NCBI RefSeq assembly: GCF_018812025.1
Contig: NC_063066.1
Location: 1,285,192-1,349,191 of the forward strand
Source of the DNA: Megalobrama amblycephala
Taxonomy: Eukaryota > Chordata > Actinopteri > Cypriniformes > Xenocyprididae
DNA length: 64,000 bases
Direction of reading: 5' to 3'
A model generated the notes under the pieces. That model saw nothing but the letters and a program-made list of their open reading frames with translations. It ran no database searches and was not told the origin of the DNA. The translations under genes and the position numbers were made by a program. Of the stretch, positions 9,529 to 19,800 are shown piece after piece. How positions within the stretch are numbered: the stretch's first letter is position 1; each line of letters opens with the position of its first letter.

Positions 9529-12500
9529 GTCGCTCACTAGGGTTTCAGGTATACTGTAACGCCTGAATAGACCACGCAGAACTTGAATAGTCTTGGAGGA
9601 AGTTGTCGAATCCATCACATGAACTTCTGGCCATTTTGAGTGTGCGTCAACAATTACCAGAAACATTCGTCCTTCAAATGGTCCAGCGAAATCGACATGA
9701 ATCCGCTGCCAAGGAGCTTCTGGCCATGCCCAGGGATGTAAAGGTGAGAGACTTGGAGATTTTTGATTTTGTTGACTTGCAGGTCTTTGATTTTTCTTCA
9801 ATTTGAGAGTCAATATTTGGCCACCAGATGTAGCTGCGTGCTAAAGCCTTAATTTTTACTACACCTGGATTACTGTGTGTAAATCTTCCAAAACTCGTTG
9901 TCTCAGATTCGATGGAAAAATAACCCGCTGTCCCCACATCAGACAGTCCTGCATCAGTGAGAGTTCCTCTTTCCTTGTGAGATATGGTTTTAGTACATTT
10001 TCTGAGTCTTTGGTAGATGGAAATGATCCTGTGGCTACCATCTCCTTCACACGACAGAAGGTCGGATCTGCTTTAGTTTCTTTCCTGATATCGCTGCTAC
10101 ACACTGGAAGTGCATCCATCTTTTTTATGAGGTAAGTGTCCACTGCATCTTTCCTGTCTCTGTGCTGTACAGGCAGTGGCAAACGCGATAGCCCATCAGC
10201 GTTTCCATGGTCGTTAGCACTTCTATATTGAATTGTGTAGTTGTGCACAGCCAGCAGAAGAGCCCACCTCTGAAGTCTGACAGCAGCCATGGATGGAGTT
10301 GCTTTGTTAGGATGGAGTATGGTGGTAAGAGGACGATGGTCTGTTATTAATGTGAAGTGACGTCCATATAGATAAGTATGAAACTTCCTTACTCCAAAAA
10401 TTATCCCTAGTGCCTCCCGTTCTAGTTGCGCATAATTTTGCTCAGATTTACTCAGGGTTCGGGAAGCGAAGGCTATAGGTCTTTCATGCCCATCCGGCAT
10501 CATGTGCGAAAGCACAGCTCCCACCCCGTAGGGTGAAGCATCACAAGCGAACTGGGAGTCTTGGATTATAGTGTGTGAGTACATTGGGTGTTAACAGCTG
10601 CATTTTAGCATCTTGGAAAGCTTTCTCACACTCTAGAGACCACTTACATTTTGCATCTTTGTGTAGCATTGCATTCAAGGAGTGAAGAACTGTGGCCAGA
10701 TTTGGTACAAATCTTGCATAATAATTAACCAGACCCAGGAATGATCTGAGTTGGTTAACATTAACTGGAGCTGGTGCTTCAGCGATGGCACGCAGTTTGT
10801 CTGGGGACTTGTGAAGTCCTGATGCATCTATCACATGACCTGAATACTCTAGTGAAGTTTTGAAAAACTCACTCTTCTCTCTTTTAACCCGAAGTCCGAA
10901 TTTCTCCAGCCGACTCAACACAGCCTCCAGGTTAGACAAATGATGGGCATTGTCTTTTCCTGTGACCAGGATATCGTCTAAAAACAATGTACGAATGGCA
11001 GCCCTTGTAACACTTGTTCCATGACTTGTTGAAATATCGATGGAGCTGAAGTAATGCCAAAGGGTAACCTGTTATATACAAACATCCCCTTGTGAGTCGT
11101 GATGGTAAGATATTTACGTGAATCTTCATGCACAGGAATCTGCAGGTAAGCATGTGAAAGGTCTAGTTTGCTAAATCTTTGTCCCCCAGCCAGTGAAGCA
11201 AATAAATCTTCTATTCGGGGTAATGGATAATGTTCTGCACACAGCGCTGGGTTCACAGTTATTTTGAAGTCACCACAGATCCTAACATTGCCACCCTTTT
11301 TTATTACAGGCACAATCGGGTTTGCCCATTCACTGAATTGCACAGGTGAAATTATTCCTTGTTTCAGCAGGCGATCAATTTCTTCCTCAACCTTGGGTCT
11401 GATGGCATACGGTACCACTCGTGCTTGGAAAAATCTCGGTTGGCTTCCCGGTTTCAGGTTTAAGGTAGCTGTATACCCACTGAATGTTCCTAGATCTTCT
11501 CTGAATACTTTGGCATACCTTTTTAAAAGACTGTCCAATGTCCCTTCATTAGCATGATGCACAGCTCTTACAGTTTTGATCTCGCGCCAGTCTAGACGGA
11601 TTCTGCGAAGCCATTCTCGTGCCAGCAGTGGAGCTGCGTTTCCTGTAACAACATACAAGGGTAAGCGTACGCTTTGTCTGTTTAACTTGATGCGCACCTT
11701 GATGACACCTTCTGGTGAGATTACTTCCCCTGTATACGTCTTGAGAACAACGTTTGTCTGGCGTAGTCGAACATGGCTCAGTTTATCTCTGTACAGTTTG
11801 CTAGAGATAATAGAGACCGCCACCCCAGTGTCCACTTCCATGTCAATTGGCAATCCCTCAATTTTTGGTTGCACTTTTATTACAGATGACACTGAATCAG
11901 TTTCACTTTTCATTATGTTCACCCGTGAAGAATTGCGCAGTGTTGCTGTGACTTTGTGTAGTGTCAGTTCAGCATCTGTGTCTGAATTTGTCTCTTCCTC
12001 ACTCTTTTCCATATTAGCGTCCATTCTGTGAATTGGTCTTTTCTTTATCTGTCCCTTCCATTTTACATTATTTTTCCCTTTTACTGTAGTTCTAGGTATT
12101 TTCTCCTCTGTCTTTTTACCTTTACACATTCGTGCAATGTGGCCTTTCTTTCCACAGTTGTGGCACAGTTGGTCTTTGTAAAAACACTCATTTTGGATAT
12201 GGTTGGACTTCCCACATCTATAACATTTCTCCTTAGGCGATTCTGACGACAGGGACATGGCATTTACTTTCAGTGAGTTGCTCAGATGCTGTGATTCTCT
12301 AGATACAGCCTCCATTGACATCGCTATATCCACAGCCTTTTGATATGTGAGTGCCGATTCAGTCAATAGTTTCCTCTGAATTGACTCGCTACTCAGGCCA
12401 CACATGAATCTGTCTCGCAGTGCGTCATTTAAATTGTCGCCAAACTCACAGTGCTCCACCAGTTTCTTTAATACTGCCACATATTGTGCGACACTTTCCC

Positions 12501-12806
12501 CCTCTGCTTGATGTCGTTTGTGAAATTTGAACCTCTCTGCAATCACAATGGGCCTGGGGGTAAAACGTGCTTGGAGTGAGTCCACAATCTCATCATATTT
12601 CATAGTCCCGGGCTTAATTGGTGCAATGAGGCTGCGTAAAAGTCCATAAGTCGATGCCCCCATTACACTGAGAAAAACTCTTTTCACACACTTTTCTCTT
12701 CGCTAATGCCATTAGCCTCCACAAAGTGTTCAAAACGTTCTACATACGTAGTCCATTGCTCTCTTGCCTCGTCGAACGGCTCGACATGTCCGATGATCGT
12801 AGCCAT
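9529..12806 (-). pseudogene. Gypsy gag-pol, N-terminal portion (several frameshifts)
   Basis: Gag begins at ATG 12806 and runs 37 codons to a stop at 12693. The same protein continues in another frame from about 12690 to 10978, a break consistent with a 2-bp GT change. That segment holds the retrotransposon gag domain, two CCHC knuckles (about 12120-12230), the aspartic protease (DTG near 11830) and RT up to just before the catalytic motif. The next frame (10541-10987) opens with FLDD, the RT active site, so the break is immediately upstream of it beside a T5 run. RNase H (9859-10584) and the integrase zinc finger and core (9526-9937) follow in further frames. The first catalytic Asp is in the HVDFAG motif. 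The chain ends at LVSD, where the ERV is inserted. Confidence 0.88.
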
Positions 12807-12846
12807 CTTTTCCTCTCGACCGACGGCTCAATGTTGGCTGTGGGAA

Positions 12847-12863
12847 CTTTGTACTCGTCGCCA
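12847..12863 (-). other. Gypsy primer binding site (putative)
   Basis: On the minus strand TGGCGACGAGTACAAAG starts five bases inside the 5' LTR boundary (12869). A TGG-initiated site at this position is typical of Mag-type elements; I cannot name the tRNA with confidence. Confidence 0.5.
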
Positions 12864-12868
12864 ATTTG

Positions 12869-13065
12869 TGTTATATCTGCATCAATATGCTATAATAACT
12901 CTTTATATTCTATTCCATTTCAGAGCATTCACAGAGAGAACAGGAGACATGACTGCACCGCTTTTGCACTGGTTTACTCGGCACACAGTAACAACAACTA
13001 CTAACAGCAAGGGAGTGCCATCTAGTGGCCATCAGGTATTGCAACATCAACTCAAATACATTACA
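12869..13065 (-). repeat. Gypsy 5' LTR
   Basis: 197 bp, TGTTATAT...ATTACA on the plus strand, near-identical to 553-749. The duplicate CACCT follows at 13066-13070. Confidence 0.9.
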
Positions 13066-13506
13066 CACCTGCTGTAGATGTCCTGGAGGGTTAGGGAAGG
13101 AAGCTCTCCTGTGACAATGTGACGGCTCAATCCAAACTTCCTCAGCCGTCTCAGGAAGAAGAGGCTTCAGCACCGGCTCTGTGTGCTCCGACCATGTGAG
13201 GTCCTCGTGATGTGGACACCAGGGAATCTGAAGTGTCTGACCCGGTCCACCGTTGATGGTGATGGAGGTTTCTCTCTGTCCGTCTCCTGAAGTCCATCAC
13301 TATCTCTGTGGTGTTTCTGACATTGAGGGAGAGGTTGTTCTCCTGCACCAATGTGTCAGTGTGTTCACCTCCTCCCTGTAGATCATCTCATTATGATCAG
13401 AGATCAGTCCTACAGCAGTCGTGTCTTCAGTGAACCTGATGATGGCATTAGAGCTGTGTGTGGACATGCAGTCATGAGTGGTTATGGAAGCAAAAAAAAG
13501 TCTCAA
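13066..13506 (-). pseudogene. Non-LTR retrotransposon RT fragment (Rex/jockey-like)
   Basis: Minus-strand frames give recognisable LINE reverse-transcriptase text: an ADDTTAVGLIS-like segment (here EDTTAVGLIS), REEVNTL..W, then NNLSLNV..T.EIVMDFRR, and a following SWSEHT-like region degraded to GPHMVGAHRAGAE. These motifs occur downstream of the catalytic YADD in fish Rex1/jockey-type LINEs. The frame changes at least twice (13300-13506, 13151-13351, then 13066-13173) and the catalytic motif is mutated. The Gypsy element landed at its left end, so this fragment predates the Gypsy insertion. Confidence 0.6.
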
Positions 13507-13640
13507 AATTGACCAGTGCCTGAAGAAACAAGGTTTTGTCTGTATTTCATTTCCTTCAGTTAATTACTGAAATAACTCATTATTGCTGCTGCTAAAACAC
13601 TCATCATGGTAAACGAGCTCAGCATGTTCTTGCTCAGTTT
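13507..13640. other. Intergenic, no gene seen
   Basis: AT-rich noncoding sequence. Its end, TTGCTCAGTTTCAG (about 13632-13643), looks like a splice acceptor for the exon-like ORF that follows. Confidence 0.3.
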
Positions 13641-13643
13641 CAG

Positions 13644-13949
13644 GTGCTGACATGCTCCTCGGCTGAGGCCATCTCTTCTTCACCCTCTCACACTGGGAAT
13701 GATGGTCTGGATCTAGTTCTAATGGATCATGACCCTGAGCTTTACCTTCAAGACCTGCTGGCCTTACAGAGAGGGAATCTGCTCTCTACCTCCTGTGTTG
13801 TGTTGATCAACAGAGCTCTGACGCCTGGAGCTCCAGACCTTCTGGAGTACGTGACAGCCAGACCGCAGAGCTTCAGCGTGGGCAGACAACTCCATGGACT
13901 GATGGAGATACGCTGCCATACAGGAATGAGTCCTCAAACCCACAACTGA
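13644..13949 (+). pseudogene. Unidentified exon-like ORF
   Basis: A 101-codon plus-strand frame, preceded by a pyrimidine tract ending TTTCAG and closed by TGA. The composition is protein-like, with a leucine-rich segment of the form DHDPELYLQDLLALQRGNLL and a later RPQSFSVGRQLHGLMEIR, rather than the low-complexity text of shadow frames. I do not recognise the family. It may be the last exon of a displaced or duplicated gene, or an exon of a gene whose other parts lie elsewhere. No upstream partner exon is visible between the Gypsy element and here, so a relic is the simplest reading. Confidence 0.35.
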
Positions 13950-14159
13950 GTTCACATTTCAGCACTTCTGCTTCCATCGGCCCAAAGTCAGAGGGTTTCT
14001 GGTTAAATCCCTGAAATAAGGTCTGTGGTTAACACAAGTTAAGATATTTTCATGTTTTAATCTGTCAATCATGAAAACTCCACTCATCCTCTCACCATAA
14101 TTATTATACGCTTATTTAATTTTGTCTTCTGATATGATCTTGCAGTTTTCTTCCTATAT
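13950..14159. other. Intergenic AT-rich sequence
   Basis: No gene, RNA or repeat structure that I can name. Confidence 0.3.
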
Positions 14160-14522
14160 ATAAATGAAATGAATAAAAATCTACTCACTACCCTTTTGTC
14201 AAGAAATTTTATCAATCAGCAAATGTTGATGGATCACAGACTTGGAACTTGGAGCAGACACAGAGGATCTCACACGAGACGAGGAGACATCGAGGAGACT
14301 AGGAACACACTGGAAACAGGTAAGTATACTTCAAGGGACTCCATGAGGTAAGCAGGCAGGTAAGACCATGTGTAATCAAGACCGGACAGTGACTGTGAGT
14401 GCGTGTGTCTTTTGTGCTGCTGTTGATGAGGGTGCTGATGGGTTGCAGGTGTGGGTGATTAAAACTCTGGCGATGACGTGCGCTGTGACTGGGTGATGGT
14501 AGAGCCTGGCGTGTCTGTGACA
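14160..14522 (-). repeat. Possible LTR fragment of an LTR retrotransposon
   Basis: On the minus strand this begins TGTCACAGACACGCC at 14522 and resembles the TGTCACAG... start of other fish LTRs such as 23422-23701, but I find no matching second LTR, terminal CA or target duplication. It has a GA-rich block at about 14255-14310. Confidence 0.25.
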
Positions 14523-15255
14523 ATATCATATTTTAAATGATTAGGTGGAGGAAAAAGAAAAGCAAAGCTTCACCTAGAGAAGTGGGCATACATTCTCTTT
14601 ATAGCAGTTTTCTATGGGAGGAAAACACTTAACATATAATTAAACGTGTTCATATTCTGGGCTCATCTGCTCATAGATATTATGCTTTATTAGTATGGTG
14701 TTTACTGAGTTTGGTCTGTTAATATCACTGTCTTAATACATTAAACCACATTAAGAGCTTTTTCATGTTAAGCTTTTTAGAAAGTCACATTTTTTCTTGT
14801 CCGCTGGTTGTTGTTAAGCGCAAACATTGATTGCACAAATTGGACTGTTTTTTCTTCTAACAAGACCCAGCAGTTTAAAAATTATCTTTAATGTTCATAT
14901 ACTAATTATTATTCAGATATAATCAGCTAAAGCTGATAGTATTTCTTTCCTAATGAAATAAAGTCTAAAATATATCTTGACTAAGTGATCTGTCATGTCC
15001 TCTATCAGTATATAATGGACACTGATCGAATGAGTTTATTCTCCACCTTTTTACTTTTTTCAAAATACAACTTTATTCTAAATATTTTATTTCTACATTC
15101 TTTCTCGAAATTTAATGTTTTGTCTTGAAACAATGACTTTATTCTTAAAATTTAATGAGTTATCAACATTGTATTTCGACTTTCTCAAAAAACTGAGTTT
15201 AATCTCGCATTATAATGACTAATCTCAAGAAAAAAACAGGTTAACTGATATTTCC
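14523..15255. other. Intergenic AT-rich sequence
   Basis: No coding or RNA signal. Monotonous AT-rich DNA with repeated TTTATTCT/TCTCGA motifs near 15050-15220 typical of degraded transposon sequence. Confidence 0.3.
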
Positions 15256-16128
15256 TGTTATTAGCCCCTCTTTAAAGTCTAGGGGTAAGAAGAGGCAAAA
15301 AGAGAACTTGCCATCTCCAGGTCCTAGGGCAAATACAATAATGCTCAATACCACAAGATTCAAAAATAACAAGATTTATTAAACAAATGGTAGGAATTAA
15401 CAAAGAGACTTCAGGAGGGGAGAGGCCAAAATAAACTAAATTACTCTTAAAGTGAAGGGATAACTTACCTACCAAAAGAAAATGAAATAAAAATACAAAC
15501 AATTCCCTAACTCCCTTTCTGCATAAACAGGAGAAAATGATTCTTTAATAAAATAAAGGCATCCAACTCCCTACAGAACTAGAAAGAAAAGATTTAGAGT
15601 AACAAGAAAATTAAAGCAACACAATAGAATAACTGATGTTAACAAATAACTCTTAAATTAACTGAAAAACTCAGTACTGCTCAGATTACACTCAAGTCTC
15701 AGGATTGCAAAAATTAGCTGAAACACTAGACAGCTCAGGTAAACCAGACAACTGAAGCCCACTTAAATACACCCGTTAGCTGAAACACTTCACAGCTCTT
15801 TACCTGAACACTACAGGCAAAACAATATACACAAAAGAACAGCGCTGGGACCAGACGATGGCAGCATCTCTCAGAGGAAGCCTCAGTCTCTCTCCTGGAC
15901 CGGAAGTCTTCAGATTCATTTGTACTCCACCTAACGAGCTGCAGCAGGATTCAGGTGGCGCTCATGAGCCTGTCAGGCAGACAGTAGGAGGAGCAAGAGC
16001 AGCATAGGAAAAACACAGAGCACACATGGAGAAAACAAACAAAAAAGATACAATTCATAAAAAAAAGAATTTTTCATAGCAAAAAAGAAATAAATAAGAT
16101 AAATTCCTACGTCCCTATGGACGTAACA
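15256..16128 (-). repeat. Putative solo LTR
   Basis: On the minus strand the block starts TGTTACGTCCATAGGGACG and ends GGGGCTAATAACA, giving TG...CA ends. A poly(A) signal AATAAA (rc at about 15374-15380) lies near its 3' side, and internal repeated GTGTTTCAGCTAA motifs are visible. No convincing target duplication was found, so the boundaries and the LTR call are tentative. Confidence 0.4.
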
Positions 16129-16629
16129 TCCAAAAACTCAAAAATCAAAACGGGTCAAATTGACCCACAACAGCACATGAGGGTTCAGCAGGAGAATCTC
16201 TGCATCTGCTTATGGAGATTCAATAAAGTGAACTTTTCACACAAAAATAGTTGCTCTTAACTGTATATTATATTATTTTATTTACATGCGACTGTAAATG
16301 TGGTGAAAGAGAAGATTATAATTTCTAATCAAAAAGCATTAGACTTTCTAGACCAGAGCAAGTGAAGGAACAAAATGATGTTAACTGGTAAAAATGTTTA
16401 GATGGACCAAATAAATGAATCTATATCATTTACATGCTATACTTGACAATCACATTTATGATTAATTTAATCATTATGGATGAGTTTAATCCAAACATTA
16501 TTATATTTGTAGGCCTGATACTGAAGATTTCTGCTGACAGACTCATCTGAGCTTCTTCCTCCTGTTCCTCCTTTAAATAACACAAAACCATCATCTGAAT
16601 ATTAAAGCAACATTAATCATTCAATATCA
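16129..16629. other. Intergenic sequence downstream of the NLR gene
   Basis: AT-rich, no gene. It lies just beyond the predicted NLR poly(A) site. Confidence 0.35.
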
Positions 16630-16664
16630 CATGTTTCTGATACTCATGCTAACACACATGCTGC

Positions 16665-16670
16665 TTTATT
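16665..16670 (-). terminator. NLR poly(A) signal
   Basis: AATAAA on the minus strand about 185 bases after the predicted NLR stop codon. A second AATAAA is at 16730-16735. Either could define the 3' end of the transcript. Confidence 0.5.
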
Positions 16671-16851
16671 TAACTGTAAATCTGAGTCTCTTCCACCTGT
16701 ATGAAACACATTTACACATTAATCACACATTTATTTCTCCTAATAGACGCAGTAGAGACTCTTCTGTGGATCATCTGATGGTCACTGATCCTCTCATGAT
16801 CATTTCACAGATTTAAACTGATGTAAACGATCCATCAGGGATGTTTGGTGA

Positions 16852-16861
16852 TTAAAATACA
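16852..16861 (-). CDS. NLR terminal coding exon
   Basis: A strong acceptor (pyrimidine tract ending CCTTACAG at 16862-16885) is followed by T GTA TTT TAA. With the two bases carried from the preceding exon this adds three residues and a stop. The tiny last coding segment closes the LRR domain; the rest of the exon is 3' UTR. Confidence 0.65.
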
Positions 16862-19800
16862 CTGTAAGGAGGAACAGAAGAGAAAACAATCAGTGTTCAG
16901 TGGAACAAACTGCAAATTACTTATAATTAATGTTTTTTGAGTAAAAAGAAGTTACATTAAATTCCTGTAATCAGATTAATTACTGACTTTACATGATCTT
17001 GCAGAGATTTTTCTCAAACAATATTTGAGTTTTAAATACATTTAAAACATGAATGACTTTTCAAACTGAAATGATTCACTTCTACTGACACAGTTAATAA
17101 AGCAGGTGTTGTTGAATAAAGCTTTATATTTTGTTCTCACACAAACCCTTTATTGCATTAAAGCTTAAAGATAATTTCCTTCATGAATATCTGAAAGGTT
17201 TGTTCTTATATCAGAGGTGATGAAGATCTTTAATATCACAGTGATGTTTCCTCACCTCAGGACACAGTTTGAGTCTCGTAGCACGTCACGGAGCCGCTGC
17301 TTTGAGTTTCCGATCGTATTGATACTCAGATCAAGATATTTTAAAAACTGCAGTGCTTTTGATTTAGTCAAAGACTGAGTTAAAGAAGAAACATCTCTAA
17401 TGCCACACCGCTGTAGACTAGAAACAAACAGAGGAAGAGAGATTATCTTACAAACAAATCATTAAAGTGAAGAATTTTACTCAAATATAATGTGAACTCA
17501 GACTCTTCATGAGATATTGAGTATAAAGTGTTTGTTTAAACTGTTAAAGTGTTAACTAATAGTATTTCTGAATCTTTCTTCAGATGGAGAAACACAGAAA
17601 GTGCAGCGCTATAAATAATGTGACTTGAGTCCAGTTGTGTTAAACTAAACAGTGAACTTTAATCACACTGTAACTGCTGTACAGTATAATGATACTAACT
17701 ATAGTTTCTCCAGCTTGGATTGTGGGTTCATCAGTAGATCACTGAGGTTTTTCACTCCAGAGTCTCCTAGTTTATTATAGCTCAGGTTCAGCTCTCTCAG
17801 GTGTGATGGGTTTGATTTCAGAGCTGAAGTCAGGATGAGACACTGTTCCTCTGTAATACTGCAATCACACAGACTGAAGAGAGAAAGAGAAAATTACTCA
17901 AATCCATGTTCAGTTCATGTGTGAGTTAAATGAATCATTAATAAATGTCATACAGTCACTAATACACCAGCAAAATCATGGAAACTTCATGATATGAACA
18001 AACCAAGACAGGAGCATTTGAGGACACTAGTTACAATCCAGGTCTGGATCCGTCCTCACTCCACAAATAAGTGAATTTATCACTGCAGATTAATATATAG
18101 GATCAATATAGAAACAATAGAAAAGTTCATATTTAAATGGACAGATTTCACATTTTCAACATAAGAAAATCTTATACATGAATCAATTTATTTTAAGTCA
18201 TTTAAAGTGTAGTTTACAACCTCTAAATACACATTTTGCTCAATAAATGAAGATTTAGTGAAAGTAGCATTAGTCCAGTATAACTGTAACTCTGTCAGAA
18301 TAATCTACTGTCATTTGTTACGCTGTTTTTAGTCTGTTCTCACTTCTGTATTGTTTAAAAGATAAGATTTGACAGATTTCAGCATATGAAACTATTTTAT
18401 ATCCACAAAGTTTAATGCTCTTTCTACTGATACACATAACAAGCTGTTAACTAATAGTATTTCTGAATCTTTCTTCAGATGGAGAAACACAGAAAGTGCA
18501 GCGCTATAAATGATGTGACTTGAGTCCAGTTGTCTTAAACTAAACAGTGAACTTTAATCACACTGTAACTGCTGTACAGTATAATGATACTAACTCTAGT
18601 TTCTCCAGCTTGGATTGTGGGTTCATCAGTAGATCACTGAGGTTTTTCACTCCAGAGTCTCCTAGTTTATTCATGCTCAGGTTCAGCTCTCTCAGGTGTG
18701 ATGGGTTTGATTTCAGAGCTGAAGTCAGAGCAGAACAACCTTCATCTGTCATATCACAGCGGCTTAACCTGCATTAGCAGAGAGAGAGAAATTTTTCTAT
18801 TTTGAAAAAGACTTTATTATTTACATTAAGCACTTTAAAAAATATCCACTGTCTACATTAGTGGAAGAGAAAAACATATCAACAACAGAACATAGACTAT
18901 GGAATAAATAAATTAAAACAGTAATTGTGACTTTTGTCTCACAATTGTGTGAAACTTTATTTCTCACAGTTCTTTGCTTGCGTTTCCTTTCATTGCGACT
19001 GACCATCAGGATTGCTGCTTCGTTATTATTGTACATAAAATGGAAGACATCATAAAGGATTATTTTTAGCGCGGATTTACCAATAAAGAAATTTTGATTT
19101 TACTGGAGGAGACACATAACATAAAGATTATTCTCCAGACATTAGAGAGAACATTAATATGCATGTTTCCACAGTAACCTTGTGCATAAGTACAGCATTT
19201 CAAGGAGAAAAAACAGCTTTTACTGCCATCTAGTGGGCTTAATACTAAAACACCAATACTGCAAATACTGTAATTCTGCAAATTAGAGTGGAAGTATTTG
19301 GTGAATAAAAGTTGTTTTTAACAGAATGGATACACTAATGAGTTTGACAAGTTTTGAGCAAATGTGTTGTGATTACACAATAATATCAATATAATAGTAA
19401 TAATAATAAGAATCAGCTGTGGCGGAGGCTGAAGTGGCACATTTTATACAGCAACAGCTTCAGACTTCAGGACGGCAGCACGGCTGTTGGATGCACCAGA
19501 AATGTTACAGACAGAGAAACTGTCCGTCAGTTATTTGTGAGAAAAAAAGCAGAATTCTGAGATAAAAAGTCACAATTAATCTTTTTATTTTTTATTTAGT
19601 GGCGGAAACGGGCTTCCATAATAGACCCTCATTTTTACACCATTTCATTTAAAATGTGAGAAGATAATCCATGGAACTGAAATGAATTTTATGAAATCAA
19701 AATAATTTTACTGTAACTAAAACATAGCATTAATATTTTGATCTGATCCCAGTTCTAGTTTTTCTACTCATATAAATCGTTAACTTTGACCTATAATAAA

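Larger units (their letters stand above)
553..13065 (-). mobile_element. Mag-type Ty3/Gypsy LTR retrotransposon (full length, interrupted by an ERV)
   Basis: Two 197-bp TG...CA LTRs (553-749 and 12869-13065) differ at about one position and are flanked by the 5-bp duplication CACCT (548-552 and 13066-13070). The element reads on the minus strand: LTR, primer site, gag with two CCHC knuckles, protease, reverse transcriptase, RNase H, integrase, polypurine tract, LTR. Without the 7812-bp retrovirus inserted at 1717-9528 and the extra 5-bp duplicate it is about 4.7 kb. The Gag/Pol order and double zinc knuckle fit the Mag/K02A2.6-like Gypsy clade. Several frameshifts interrupt the coding region, so it is not autonomous as assembled. 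Confidence 0.92.
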
